DNA from: Lysobacterales bacterium
GTDB lineage: Bacteria; Pseudomonadota; Gammaproteobacteria; Xanthomonadales; SZUA-5
NCBI GenBank assembly: GCA_022844135.1
Contig: JALHMG010000001.1
Location: forward strand, 95,021-159,020
Length of the DNA stretch: 64,000 nucleotides
Direction of reading: 5' to 3'
In this document: piece by piece, positions 39,688-48,735 of the stretch
Position numbering within the stretch: position 1 is the stretch's first letter
How the letters are laid out: each line of letters begins with the position of its first letter
The notes under the pieces: generated by a model
Database searches by the model: none
What the model was told of the DNA's origin: nothing
Seen by the model: the letters and a program-made list of their open reading frames with translations, nothing else
Made by a program: the position numbers and the translations under genes

Positions 39688-41628
39688 GTGAAGTCCAATC
39701 GCCTGTCGCTGTGTGTCGCCGCTTTGCTGTCGCCGTTGTCCTCGCTGGCTTCCGACATCGTTCCTAAACAACTGGCGGGTCCGCCGAGCGAGTTCGCGGC
39801 GATGCAGCCGGCCGATCCGGCCGACGCCGCTATCTACTCGAAAAGTGCGTTGCTGCCGGTCAGCATGAGCGCGGACAAGGCGGGCGGTTTCGCGAGCGAG
39901 ATTTCGCTGCCGGTGGAGAGCGACAAGCTGCGTTTCCTGGTGTTCAGTGGCGGCGCGCTCGATTGGACAACGCAAATGCGCGCGCCGAATAGCCGCAGCG
40001 AAAAAGCCGCGCGCTCGCTGGCCAGCGAAGTGCGTCAGGCACAGTTCGGGATGGACAACGCCACGCATCCCGCCGAGTACTATGCGTTCGACGGCATCGC
40101 CGAGGGCACGTGGAATTTGAAACTGCGCTCAACGAGCGGCGCTGTTCGCGACGGTTTCGTGCTCATCGAGGGGGAGGCCAGCACGCAACTGGTCTCGTAT
40201 CTGGCGCACAGCAAACAGATCGTTGGCGAGCGCATCGGCATTGTTGCCAGTGCGATGAGCGAGCAAGGCGATGAAGTCAAGTCCGGCCGCGACGCAGCGC
40301 GTTCGCTGTCGATGTCTTTGCGCGTTACGCGGCCAGGCGGCGCCATCGAATTGGTTTCCATGTTCGACGATGGCAAGAGCGGCGATGGTGCTGCGGGCGA
40401 CGGTATCTTCGGTGCCAGCTTTCTGGCAGACAAGTCCGGCAACTATCTGGCGCAGGTTCGGATGGACGGCGTCAATCTGGAAGGGCGGCCCTTTGTGCGC
40501 ACCTCCGAGCATCCGATCCCGATTGTGGATCGCTCATTAGGTCTTTCGGGCAACAAGGCAGTCGCTCAGATCGAGAGCAGCGGCTCGCGCCTGACCTTGA
40601 ATGTTCCGGTGGCGACCACCGAAAAGGCGCAATCGCATTATCGTGGATTCGCAGAAGTGTGGGGCACGGGCGCTGCTGGCGAGGCAGTTCCGGTGGCGTG
40701 GGTGTCGGGCATGGTCTCGCCCACCAACGGACAGTTGGGCTTCGGTCTCGATAAGCGTTGGATCGCTCTAGCCGGCGCACGCGCACCCTTCGAACTGCGC
40801 AATGTGCGTTTTGAAGACACCAATGGCTACATAACCGTTGCGGGTGCAGAGCGTTTGCCGATGCAGACGCCGAGTCTGCCGGTCGAAAAGGCCAAGCCCG
40901 GCAGTATCGCGATCGACGAGGCGATGACGATGGGTGTGCGCCCAGCATCGTTGAACGCCGACAAGGGCACAGGAACGCGTTTGCTGCTTGTCCACGGCTA
41001 CTGCTCGGGCGGCGTGTGGCCCGCATCTCAGTTCAGCAATGCCTCCACATTTCTCGATGCCAATCAGAACCGCACGCACGATCAGTTCGCGCGCCTGATT
41101 TCCAGCTTCGGCAGCACGTGGAATTCGTTTGGCGTGGTGGCGCACAGTCAGGGCGGCGCGGCGTCGCTGCACCTGTACAACTACTACTGGAGCGGTCTCG
41201 ATCGCGCCACCGGCAGCCGCTTGATCCAGTCGGTAGGCACGCCGTATCAAGGCACTAACCTGGCTGGGATCCTGGCCACGCTGGGTTCGTGGTTTGGCGT
41301 TGGTTGCTCGTCGAACAACGACTTGACCTACAGCGGAGCGAGCGCGTGGCTGGCCGGCATTCCGACGTCGTCGCGCTCCAAAGTCAACTACTACACCACG
41401 TCCTTCCGTAGCACTAACTGGTGGACCAACGACTACTGCCAGTTCGCCACTGACCTGGTCTTGAGCGATCCGGAAGACGGCACCACTGAGCAAGCCAAGG
41501 GGCAGCTGTCAGGCGGCATCAACCGCGGTCATACGACTGGGCAATGCCACACTGCGAACATGCGCGACCCAGCGCAGTACCTGGATTCATCGCGCAACGC
41601 GACGATGAATGCAAACGCGGCTCGTTGA
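39688..41628 (+). CDS. Secreted lipase-like alpha/beta hydrolase
   Basis: 646 residues from GTG 39688, which has GGGAGG at ideal spacing and begins a signal peptide (KSNRLSLCVAALLSPLSSLAS). Upstream in-frame ATGs are unlikely. Residues ~240-300 include a beta-rich segment with DDGKSGDGAAGDGIFG. The C-terminal hydrolase has LLLVHGYCSGGVWP (oxyanion region) and VVAHSQGGAASLHL, a G/A-x-S-x-G nucleophile elbow, followed by GTPYQG typical of lipases. The enzyme substrate is unproven. Confidence 0.8.
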   Translation: MKSNRLSLCVAALLSPLSSLASDIVPKQLAGPPSEFAAMQPADPADAAIYSKSALLPVSMSADKAGGFASEISLPVESDKLRFLVFSGGALDWTTQMRAPNSRSEKAARSLASEVRQAQFGMDNATHPAEYYAFDGIAEGTWNLKLRSTSGAVRDGFVLIEGEASTQLVSYLAHSKQIVGERIGIVASAMSEQGDEVKSGRDAARSLSMSLRVTRPGGAIELVSMFDDGKSGDGAAGDGIFGASFLADKSGNYLAQVRMDGVNLEGRPFVRTSEHPIPIVDRSLGLSGNKAVAQIESSGSRLTLNVPVATTEKAQSHYRGFAEVWGTGAAGEAVPVAWVSGMVSPTNGQLGFGLDKRWIALAGARAPFELRNVRFEDTNGYITVAGAERLPMQTPSLPVEKAKPGSIAIDEAMTMGVRPASLNADKGTGTRLLLVHGYCSGGVWPASQFSNASTFLDANQNRTHDQFARLISSFGSTWNSFGVVAHSQGGAASLHLYNYYWSGLDRATGSRLIQSVGTPYQGTNLAGILATLGSWFGVGCSSNNDLTYSGASAWLAGIPTSSRSKVNYYTTSFRSTNWWTNDYCQFATDLVLSDPEDGTTEQAKGQLSGGINRGHTTGQCHTANMRDPAQYLDSSRNATMNANAAR

Positions 41629-41666
41629 CGCGCAGCGGCCGAAAGCGATTAGTCAACAGTGAAACC

Positions 41667-41851
41667 GAGGCCGCCTGGCAGGCTGTTGAGAGACAGCCTG
41701 CTAGCGCGAACCATGGATGGTTCGCACGTTGATCAAGCACGTAAGTGCTTGATCAATGGAGAGCGAGTCCGGACATGCGCCGGACTCGCGACTTGAGAAA
41801 TGCACAGGAAGTGCGTTTCTCAACATCGTGCTAGTGCGGCCTCAGTTTTTT
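41667..41851 (+). terminator. Lipase-gene terminator split by a 160-bp element
   Basis: GAGGCCGC at 41667-41674 and GCGGCCTC at 41836-41843, followed by AG and six T residues, form a normal terminator stem. The 160-bp hairpin element fills what would be its loop, with CTGG on the left and CTAG on the right. Without the element the loop would be about five bases. Confidence 0.7.
41675..41834. repeat. Five-hairpin 160-bp element, copy 1
   Basis: Nearly identical to 60836-60995, with two differences seen over 160 bases. It contains five successive inverted repeats. The outer ends carry 15-base imperfect inverted repeats (CAGGCTGTTGAGA-type left, matching inverted CATGTTGAGAAA-type right). This copy has CTGG instead of CTAG on its left, suggesting an old mutated target duplication. 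It lies inside a terminator loop. Confidence 0.9.
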
Positions 41852-41938
41852 GCGGCGCTGGGTTTACGACGGTGTGCGGTTTGTTCGTCTGAACCACCGC
41901 AAGTACCGGCCGGCCCGGTGAGCGCGTTTCGAATCCAG

Positions 41939-42769
41939 CTACATCAGGTCCCGGGCCCGCTGCCGATCTAGCGTCTCCATGGCGTCGAGCGGCTCGATCT
42001 CGCTGGCGGTGGCCAACGCCTTATCGATATCCGCTTGGCGTTTCTTGCCGTAGAGCATCCTCAGGCCGTTAGCGTACTCAAGATGCGCCACGGGTGCGTT
42101 GGGCGTCAGTTTGAGCGCTTCCTGGAAGTGTTTCATGCCGGTGTCCGCCTTGGCGCCGTATGTCAGGCCGCCAACCAGCGAACCGATCTTGTCGATGATC
42201 TCGCTGTGATACAAGCCAAGCGCTGTGTGCGCCTCAGCGTGCTTCGGCGCCAGCGCGATCGCCTTATCCAGGCTTTGTTTGATCTTGCCGCCCAGACCCT
42301 GCGCAAGGGCTTTGGTGACGGAAATGCACTGGCTGTATCGACCTAAGGCGAAGGCATGAAAGTAATGTGCGTTCGCGTCCTCCGGCATCGCCGCGATCGC
42401 AGCCTCGGCGCGTTTGGCGCAGCGTTCGAAATGGGCGAGTTTGTCGGCTTCCTTGGCGAGATAGGTTGCATAGATGCCTTCGGCCTTGATTGCCACCACC
42501 GCGCCGATCACGCCGAGCGCGTCGGCCGCTTCTGTGGCTTTTTGGAACTCGCCAGCGTGGAAAGCGCGCCAGGCGTCGAGTAAACCTTCGGAGGCCGAAG
42601 CGGCGTCGATCTCGAGTTTCGGATAGCGCTTGGCCAGTGCAGTCAGGTGCTTCTTGTCCGGCAGCGGCTCCTGGTCCCCGGCATGAAGCTTAGGCCATGC
42701 TTTGCTGAGCTTGGCCCCGGAAAAGTCGAACGTTTCGTGCGGATACTTCACCCACTTCTTCGCGGCCAT
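41939..42769 (-). CDS. Tetratricopeptide-like repeat protein
   Basis: 276 residues, without signal peptide. Helical repeats with TPR spacing are seen at about residues 60-100, 115-150 (AIAAMPEDANAHYFHAFALG) and 165-240 (AIALAPKHAEAHTALGLYH, ALKLTPNAPVAHLEYANGL). TPRs bind protein partners; no partner can be named. The N-terminal YPHETFDFSGAKLSKAWPKL is unassigned. It lies downstream of the hydrolase gene on the same strand with a 69-base gap. Confidence 0.75.
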   Translation of the reverse strand: MAAKKWVKYPHETFDFSGAKLSKAWPKLHAGDQEPLPDKKHLTALAKRYPKLEIDAASASEGLLDAWRAFHAGEFQKATEAADALGVIGAVVAIKAEGIYATYLAKEADKLAHFERCAKRAEAAIAAMPEDANAHYFHAFALGRYSQCISVTKALAQGLGGKIKQSLDKAIALAPKHAEAHTALGLYHSEIIDKIGSLVGGLTYGAKADTGMKHFQEALKLTPNAPVAHLEYANGLRMLYGKKRQADIDKALATASEIEPLDAMETLDRQRARDLM

Positions 42770-42838
42770 GGCGCTCTCCGTCTTTGGTGTGCGGGCAGCA
42801 TCGGGGATTGCCGCCGTCAGAACAAGTTCTGCGGCTGG

Positions 42839-44050
42839 TCACCCGCGTTTCAGCCGGGCGCGGCGCGCATTCAACCGCTGCGCAGCCAACTGCAGATTGT
42901 CGAGTTGCAGCCAGTCTGGTCCTGCCAGACCCAGTTCGCGATCCAGCAGTTTCGGCAGGATACCCGCCGGCACGCCGCTGTTGGAGTTCCACAAAAGCGC
43001 AACACCCGTTCCCTGTTCAGGGATCATCGCCACCATCGCGCGATAGCCTTGAACGGCGCCGGCATGAAAAACCACGCGTGTGCCGGCGTAGTTGTATACG
43101 CGCCAACCAAGTCCGTAGCCCGCGCCCCACAGGCGCTCCCGGCGCCAACGCGGACCGAGTAGCTCGCCTGGCGTATCGACGCGCGATGTTTGCACCGTTT
43201 CGATGACAGTTGGTGAGATGACTTCGGGCGCCTCGCCCAATTGCGCGCGCAGCCACTTGGCCACATCGGCGATGGAGGCATTGACGCCGGCCGCTGCGGG
43301 CAGTTGGTAATACGTAGGTTTGGGTTCGACTGCGACCCAACCGCGTGCGGTATGCACATGCGGCCGAGCCCAGTTATCGGCATTCAACAGATCGTCGCGG
43401 CCGACGCTGGTGTCCTGCATTTGCAGCGGAACCAGCACGCGCCGTTTCAGCTCCATCGCAAAGAAGCTGCCGGCCGAGTTGAAGGCGACGTCGGCCGCCA
43501 CATTGAACAGAACGTTCTGATAAGCGTAACAGCCGCCGATTGCGCAATCGGGCTTGACTGTGGGCAGCGCGCTCAACAGATCGGCCAGGGCCGCGTTGGC
43601 TTCAAGCTTCATGTCGAACGTGTGGTGCGGCAGGCCGGTCTGGTGGCTCAGCAGCCGTTCCACGGTGAGCGCCGCGGCATTGGGATCGCGAAGCGCGATG
43701 CCCGGCACGCGATCGATCACGCTGTCGGTCAGAGAAAGATAGCCTTCCTCGGCAAGCATTGCGGTCAAGGTGCCGGCAAATCCCTTGGAAACCGACGCCA
43801 GGCGAAACACAGTGCGCGAATCGACATTGGTGCCGCCCGACGACTGTGTCAGGCCTTCGGCGATCAACACATCTGGTTCATCACGCGAGACCAACGCAAC
43901 GGCGAGGGCGGGCGTTGCGCCACTGGCTACTACCGTACTTGCCCAGAAGCTGATGTCGCGTTCGATTGGACGAAGCTGTTCAACGCCGATCGAGTCGGCC
44001 CAGGCGCCGACCGAAAAGGCGCTCAGAACAAGCGCAGAGAAAAGGCGCAA
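42839..44050 (-). CDS. Class C beta-lactamase-like serine hydrolase
   Basis: 403 residues with a signal peptide (RLFSALVLSAFSVGAWA). The S-x-x-K nucleophile is SVSK in RLASVSKGFAGT, the second motif is the Tyr-x-Asn of YAYQN, and the third is HAG in VVFHAGAVQG. This combination suits an esterase or peptidase of the family rather than a true beta-lactamase, though activity cannot be judged by eye. Divergent from lemA, 106 bases apart. Confidence 0.85.
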   Translation of the reverse strand: MRLFSALVLSAFSVGAWADSIGVEQLRPIERDISFWASTVVASGATPALAVALVSRDEPDVLIAEGLTQSSGGTNVDSRTVFRLASVSKGFAGTLTAMLAEEGYLSLTDSVIDRVPGIALRDPNAAALTVERLLSHQTGLPHHTFDMKLEANAALADLLSALPTVKPDCAIGGCYAYQNVLFNVAADVAFNSAGSFFAMELKRRVLVPLQMQDTSVGRDDLLNADNWARPHVHTARGWVAVEPKPTYYQLPAAAGVNASIADVAKWLRAQLGEAPEVISPTVIETVQTSRVDTPGELLGPRWRRERLWGAGYGLGWRVYNYAGTRVVFHAGAVQGYRAMVAMIPEQGTGVALLWNSNSGVPAGILPKLLDRELGLAGPDWLQLDNLQLAAQRLNARRARLKRG

Positions 44051-44156
44051 GCGAACCCCCGTGTTATTCTTATTGTGGTTTGGTGCTTCGCATCAGTGCT
44101 GGGCACTCGATTAGCAATCGTAAGCGTTTTTTCACCATTTTGGGAGGATTGCCGTC

Positions 44157-44747
44157 GTGATCAGTTTGCTGGTGTTTCTTGCGATTGTCGTGGTTCTGGT
44201 GCTGTTCCTGATCGGCATCTACAACGGTCTGGTCACCGCGCGCAACGGTTACAAGAACGCGTTCAGCCAGATCGACGTGCAGCTTACCCGGCGACATGAC
44301 CTGATTCCGAATCTGGTCGAAATCGCCAAGGGTTACATCAAGCACGAACGCGAGACGCTGGAAGCGGTGATTTCTGCGCGCAACTCGGCTGTCAGTGGCC
44401 TCAAGGCCGCCGCCGCCAACCCCGGTGATGCCGCCGCCGTGCAGCAACTGGCGGCATCAGAGAATCAGTTGTCCGGCGCTCTGGGGCGTCTGTTCGCGCT
44501 GTCGGAGGCATATCCGGATCTGAAGGCCAACACCACGATGATGCAGTTGTCCGAGGAACTGACCAGTACCGAGAACAAAGTTGCGTTTGCGCGTCAGGCC
44601 TACAACGATTCGGTGATGGGATACAACAACAAGCGCGAAGTGTTTCCGAACAATATCGTCGCCGGCATGTTTTCTTTTGGTGCGGCCTCGTTGCTGGAAC
44701 TCGACGATCAGGCGAAGCGCGAAGTGCCGAAGGTGAGCTTCACCTGA
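44157..44747 (+). CDS. LemA family protein
   Basis: 196 residues from GTG 44157 with GGGAGGA upstream. One N-terminal membrane helix (ISLLVFLAIVVVLVLFLIGIYN), then the diagnostic LemA block NAFSQIDVQLTRRHDLIPNL and YNDSVMGYNNKREVFPNNI. The function of LemA proteins is unclear; pairing with an M48 protease directly downstream is common and suggests a shared envelope-quality role. Confidence 0.9.
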   Translation: MISLLVFLAIVVVLVLFLIGIYNGLVTARNGYKNAFSQIDVQLTRRHDLIPNLVEIAKGYIKHERETLEAVISARNSAVSGLKAAAANPGDAAAVQQLAASENQLSGALGRLFALSEAYPDLKANTTMMQLSEELTSTENKVAFARQAYNDSVMGYNNKREVFPNNIVAGMFSFGAASLLELDDQAKREVPKVSFT

Positions 44748-44766
44748 TCGCTGCGGCACGCAGCCG

Positions 44767-46674
44767 ATGAACTTTTTTGAGCATCAGGCGCGCGCGCGAT
44801 CGAACTCGCGTTGGATAGTGGTGTTGTTCATCATGTCCACGCTGGTAATCATCGCGGCCATCAATGTCGTCGTGATGGCGCTGTTCGTGTTCGGCGAAAG
44901 TCCTGACGGTAGCGGGGCTGAGAACATGGCGCCGGCAATGATCGGCGCCACCGTGATCACAGCGCTCATTATCGGCCTGGGCTCGCTGTACAAAGTGCTC
45001 AGTTTGCGCCGCGGCGGCGGCTCTGTTGCGCGCGAACTCGGCGGCACCCTGGTGCCGGAAGATCCCCGCGACTTTCACCTCAAGCGCCTGCGAAACGTCG
45101 TCGAAGAGATGTCCATCGCCTCGGGCGTGCCAGTGCCCGAAATCTACGTGCTCGATCGCGAAGCGGGTATCAACGCATTCGCCGCCGGCTATGGCACCGC
45201 CGATGCTGCGATCGCCGTGACCCGCGGTACGCTCGATCGCTTGAGTCGCGATGAATTGCAGGCGGTGATTGCGCACGAGTTCAGTCATGTCTTGAACGGC
45301 GATATGCGCCTGAACGTGCGCCTGATGGGACTGATCTTCGGCCTGCTCGTGCTCGGCATCACTGGGCGCAAAGTGCTGGAGGGAATGCGCCATGGTGGCT
45401 CCAAGAAAGACGGCGCGCCGATATTTGCCATCGCTCTTGCGGTCATGGTGTTCGGTTACCTCGGCGTGTTCCTGGGGCGCATGATCAAGGCCTACGTCTC
45501 GCGCCAGCGCGAATTCCTGGCGGACGCTTCGGCGGTCCAGTTCACGCGCGTCAATCACGGACTGACTGGCGCTTTGATGAAGATCGGTGCTTTCGATGCG
45601 GGGTCGAAACTGACCGACGTCGACGGCGAAGAAGTGGCGCACATGCTGTTCGGCGATGGCGTAGGTTATAGCGCGCCGACGGCCACGCACCCGCCAATCG
45701 CCGAGCGCATTCGCCGCGTCGATCCGCGGTTCGATCCAGCACAATTGCTCAAGCTCAAGGCGCTCGAACCGCGCTTTGCGGGGGTCGATGAAGACGCCGA
45801 GCCGCCTGCGGCGATGGCCTTGCTGGCAGGGAGTCATCAGCGCAATGCAGAGGCGCCGAAAGCGGCCACAGCGCCGCAACGGATCGTCGCTCAGGTGGCA
45901 ACGCCAACGCTCGCGCATGTCGAATTCGCAACCGATCTCAAGAGCGGTTTGCCGCCCGTGCTGGTTGCCGCTGCGCACCAGCGCGACCGTGCCATCGATG
46001 TTGTTCTGGCTCTATTGCTGAGCCGTGCTGGCGAGCTGCGTCCGGCCAGCGAGAAGCTGATTTCCGAGCGGCTCGGTTCGACGCGTCGCGATAGCGCTTC
46101 AAGCCTCGTTTCGCTGGTGGCCGATCTGCAGCCCGGCGCCTATATGCCGCTGGCTCTGATCGCATTGCCAGCCATTAAGCGCCGACCAGAGCCTGAACTT
46201 GTTGCGATCACCGATTGCCTGGACGCGCTCATTCGCGCTGACGACCGAATCGACGTTTTCGAGTTCGCGTTGGCGCGGCTGGTGCGCCAGGATCTGAGCG
46301 AGTCGCGCCATCCCGGCAACGATCGCGCTTCGAGCAAGTTGCATCAAGTGGAGACCGAGGCGGTGCTGTTGTTGAGCGTGCTCGCCGCCCACGGCGGTAC
46401 AGCAGAGCGCGCGCAACGTGCATTCGCGGCAGGCTTGACAGCACTTTATCCACGCAGCGCACGCCGATTTACGGCAATGGCAGCTCACTGGCCGGAGCAA
46501 CTCGACAAAGCGCTGACGGTGCTGGACAAACTGATTCCTCCGGCAAAGGAGTCGCTGGTGCTCGCCTTAGCGACAACCGCCATGTTCGATGGCGGCTTGA
46601 CCGTGGAAGAGGCGGAACTGCTGCGTCTGGCTTGCGCGGCGCTGCACTGTCCGCTACCGCCGGTGCTGGCGTAA
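44767..46674 (+). CDS. M48 family metalloprotease with long C-terminal extension
   Basis: 635 residues. Two N-terminal membrane helices, then the HtpX-like zinc protease domain: VIAHEFSHVLNGD (HExxH) with the third ligand in REFLADASAVQF, flanked by another two helices. From about residue 330 on there are ~300 extra residues, including helical repeats and a final AMFDGGLTVEEAELLRL that looks TerB-like. HtpX itself is about 290 residues, so this is a fusion. Twenty bases after lemA. Confidence 0.87.
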   Translation: MNFFEHQARARSNSRWIVVLFIMSTLVIIAAINVVVMALFVFGESPDGSGAENMAPAMIGATVITALIIGLGSLYKVLSLRRGGGSVARELGGTLVPEDPRDFHLKRLRNVVEEMSIASGVPVPEIYVLDREAGINAFAAGYGTADAAIAVTRGTLDRLSRDELQAVIAHEFSHVLNGDMRLNVRLMGLIFGLLVLGITGRKVLEGMRHGGSKKDGAPIFAIALAVMVFGYLGVFLGRMIKAYVSRQREFLADASAVQFTRVNHGLTGALMKIGAFDAGSKLTDVDGEEVAHMLFGDGVGYSAPTATHPPIAERIRRVDPRFDPAQLLKLKALEPRFAGVDEDAEPPAAMALLAGSHQRNAEAPKAATAPQRIVAQVATPTLAHVEFATDLKSGLPPVLVAAAHQRDRAIDVVLALLLSRAGELRPASEKLISERLGSTRRDSASSLVSLVADLQPGAYMPLALIALPAIKRRPEPELVAITDCLDALIRADDRIDVFEFALARLVRQDLSESRHPGNDRASSKLHQVETEAVLLLSVLAAHGGTAERAQRAFAAGLTALYPRSARRFTAMAAHWPEQLDKALTVLDKLIPPAKESLVLALATTAMFDGGLTVEEAELLRLACAALHCPLPPVLA

Positions 46675-46980
46675 CTTTTGTGCGTCGGTGTTGCTGCATT
46701 CGAGGTGCCTGCATCGCCCGGAAATGGGTTGTTTCGCTTGCATCGGCTTTGGCCATTGCTGCGGATCGCGCCAAGCGCCAAGTGTGACCACCGCCTCTCA
46801 GTGCTTGCAAGTAGACAGTAATTTGCATTTAGCAATGCTTACAGCGCTTCGTCACACCAAATATTTTCACGACTCGGACCTCTTGGTGTAACCTTGATGA
46901 GAATTAAGGATTCCACCGACCGGTTGGCAGTTCGTCCACGCGGTGGTCGCGATCGATGGTTCTTTGTTTGGGGGTTTGCG
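46675..46980. other. Intergenic region before the TonB-domain gene
   Basis: About 300 bases without a supported gene. The tail is AT-richer than its surroundings. An in-frame TTG/ATG at 46894/46897 could extend the downstream gene by 29 or 28 residues. No terminator was seen after the M48 gene. Confidence 0.4.
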
Positions 46981-47988
46981 ATGGCACACAACGCACGTTG
47001 GTTATGGGCGCTGGCGACGGGGCTTGCAATCGCCGCATGTTCGGGGGATCCGGCGCCGGAGCAGGCGTCGACACCAGCGGCTGGAGCGGCAATCGCCACG
47101 CCAGCGCCGGCAGCGACGGAATCGACCGCAACGGAGGCACCCAAGACGGTTGCCGAGTTGCTGGAATCGGCGCGCACCGCGATGCGCGAGCAGCGCCTGA
47201 TTCAACCGGTGGGCAACAATGCCATCGAGATGTATTTGCAGGTCCTGGAACAGGAGCCCGACAACCGTCAGGCGCAGTTGGCGATTCTCGAGTTGATGCC
47301 GCTGGCCCAGGGCGTTGCCGAACAAATGATCGACGGTCGACGCCTGGACGAAGCGCAGCAGGCGATTGTGCTGCTGAAGAAAGCTCAGCCTGATTCTGTG
47401 GTGGTCACCACGCTCGAACAGCGCATCATTGTCGAACGCCGTGCCGAAGAGCAGCGCGCGCAAGCCGAAGAAGAGCAGGCACGCCTGGCAGAACAACGGC
47501 AGCGCGAAGAGGCAGAAGCTGCGCGCGTCGCAGCCACGGCGCCAGCGGCGGCGCCGGCAGAACCGGCGCGAGCAGCGCCGCAGACCACAACCGTGCCACC
47601 CGCTCGCTCTGCCGAAACTGAGTCCGCGCCACCAGTTACGCCGCCAGCGGCTGCGCCTGCTACGCAATTGGCGTCCGCCGCGCCGGCACCTTCGATCGCA
47701 TCGACAACCGCACCGCAAAACAAAGACTTCTCGCTGGTGCGGCGCGTCGATCCTGATTATCCGTCGCAAGCGCTGCGTGCGCGCACGGAGGGCTGGGTAG
47801 AGCTCTCATTCACGATCACCGAGTCGGGTGATGTGGAAAACGTCACCGTCGTCAACGCCAACCCGCGTCGCGTGTTCGACCGCGAAGCGATGCGCGCTTT
47901 GAGCCAGTGGAAGTTCACGCCACGCACCGAAGGCGGCAAGCCAGTGGCAGCAAAGGCACGCCAGCGGCTGGAGTTTTCCCTCGACTGA
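46981..47988 (+). CDS. Lipoprotein with C-terminal TonB domain
   Basis: 335 residues from ATG 46981. The N-terminus reads as a lipoprotein signal, with LATGLAIAAC as lipobox and SGDP after the Cys. A helical coiled region with TPR-like repeats (~60-170) and a long Ala/Pro/Thr linker follow. The C-terminus matches TonB/TolA-type domains: VDPDYPSQALRARTEGWVEL...FDREAMRALSQWKFTP. TonB transducers normally use a transmembrane helix, so a lipid anchor is unusual; the 46897 start would instead give a longer N-terminus. Confidence 0.8.
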   Translation: MAHNARWLWALATGLAIAACSGDPAPEQASTPAAGAAIATPAPAATESTATEAPKTVAELLESARTAMREQRLIQPVGNNAIEMYLQVLEQEPDNRQAQLAILELMPLAQGVAEQMIDGRRLDEAQQAIVLLKKAQPDSVVVTTLEQRIIVERRAEEQRAQAEEEQARLAEQRQREEAEAARVAATAPAAAPAEPARAAPQTTTVPPARSAETESAPPVTPPAAAPATQLASAAPAPSIASTTAPQNKDFSLVRRVDPDYPSQALRARTEGWVELSFTITESGDVENVTVVNANPRRVFDREAMRALSQWKFTPRTEGGKPVAAKARQRLEFSLD

Positions 47989-48007
47989 GGAGGCGTAATT
48001 TTCATGG

Positions 48008-48038
48008 TAACGCCTTCGATTAGTGATCGGAGGCGTTA
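48008..48038. terminator. Possible bidirectional hairpin between convergent genes
   Basis: TAACGCCTTCGAT pairs with ATCGGAGGCGTTA across a five-base loop with one mismatch that is wobble on one strand. It lies between the convergent TonB-domain gene and rnfB, but no T-run follows, so terminator function is uncertain. Confidence 0.5.
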
Positions 48039-48117
48039 CGTCGCTAACGTCCGATTCGTGCATCGCGAACGACCCTGGCGCAATCGCCCAGGTTGGAGGG
48101 CATTGCCGTCTCGATGT

Positions 48118-48726
48118 TTACCGCTGCGCACGCGCTTTCGCACGCGCGATCGCCTCAGCAATAGTGCTGGCTCCGGTCGCCTGCTTTAGCGCCTCGCGCT
48201 TGTGATTGATCTTTTCCATCTGCGCTGCCGCTCTGGCGTCGCGACGGCGCAGGTGAGCGGCATAGCGCTCACGCAGGCGCCGGGCCTCATCGTCTGGAAA
48301 TCCCGCGCGTGGAGCGCCGTTATTGGCGGTGTCTGGAACCATGACGATGCAGTCCACAGGGCACGGCGCAATACATAGCTCGCATCCAGTGCACAGCTCA
48401 GCGATGACCGTGTGCATGCGTTTGTTGGCGCCGACGATGGCATCCACCGGGCACGCCGGCAAACACTTGGTGCAGCCGATGCAATGCTCTTCAAGGATGT
48501 ACGCAACGGTGCGCGGCGCTTCGATGCCGTTGGCTGGATTCAGCGGAAGCGGAGCGCGGCCCGTCAATGCGGCCAGCGCTGCAATCGTGGCCGCGCCGCC
48601 CGGCGGGCATTGATTGATCTCCGCCTCGCCGCTCGCGATCGCCTCGGCATAGGGCCGGCAGCCCTGGAATCCGCAGCGCGTACACTGCGTTTGCGGCAGC
48701 AGCGCGTCGATCGCGTCGGCGTCCAT
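48118..48726 (-). CDS. rnfB: RnfB-like electron-transport ferredoxin
   Basis: 202 residues. A four-Cys N-terminal cluster ([15 protein letters not shown]...QCPPGG) is typical of RnfB, followed by two 4Fe-4S ferredoxin repeats, [16 protein letters not shown] and [16 protein letters not shown]. Full RnfB begins with a membrane helix; none is present here, so this is the short, soluble-looking form. Other rnf genes are absent. It ends metG's cluster on the same strand, nine bases from it. Confidence 0.88.
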   Translation of the reverse strand: MDADAIDALLPQTQCTRCGFQGCRPYAEAIASGEAEINQCPPGGAATIAALAALTGRAPLPLNPANGIEAPRTVAYILEEHCIGCTKCLPACPVDAIVGANKRMHTVIAELCTGCELCIAPCPVDCIVMVPDTANNGAPRAGFPDDEARRLRERYAAHLRRRDARAAAQMEKINHKREALKQATGASTIAEAIARAKARAQR

Positions 48727-48735
48727 GGAGCGCGA

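Noticed and set aside
44740-45978. Long minus-strand ORF opposite the M48 protease gene
   Set aside because: Composition is Arg/His-rich nonsense typical of a GC-rich antisense frame, and the plus strand has clear HEFSH protease motifs.
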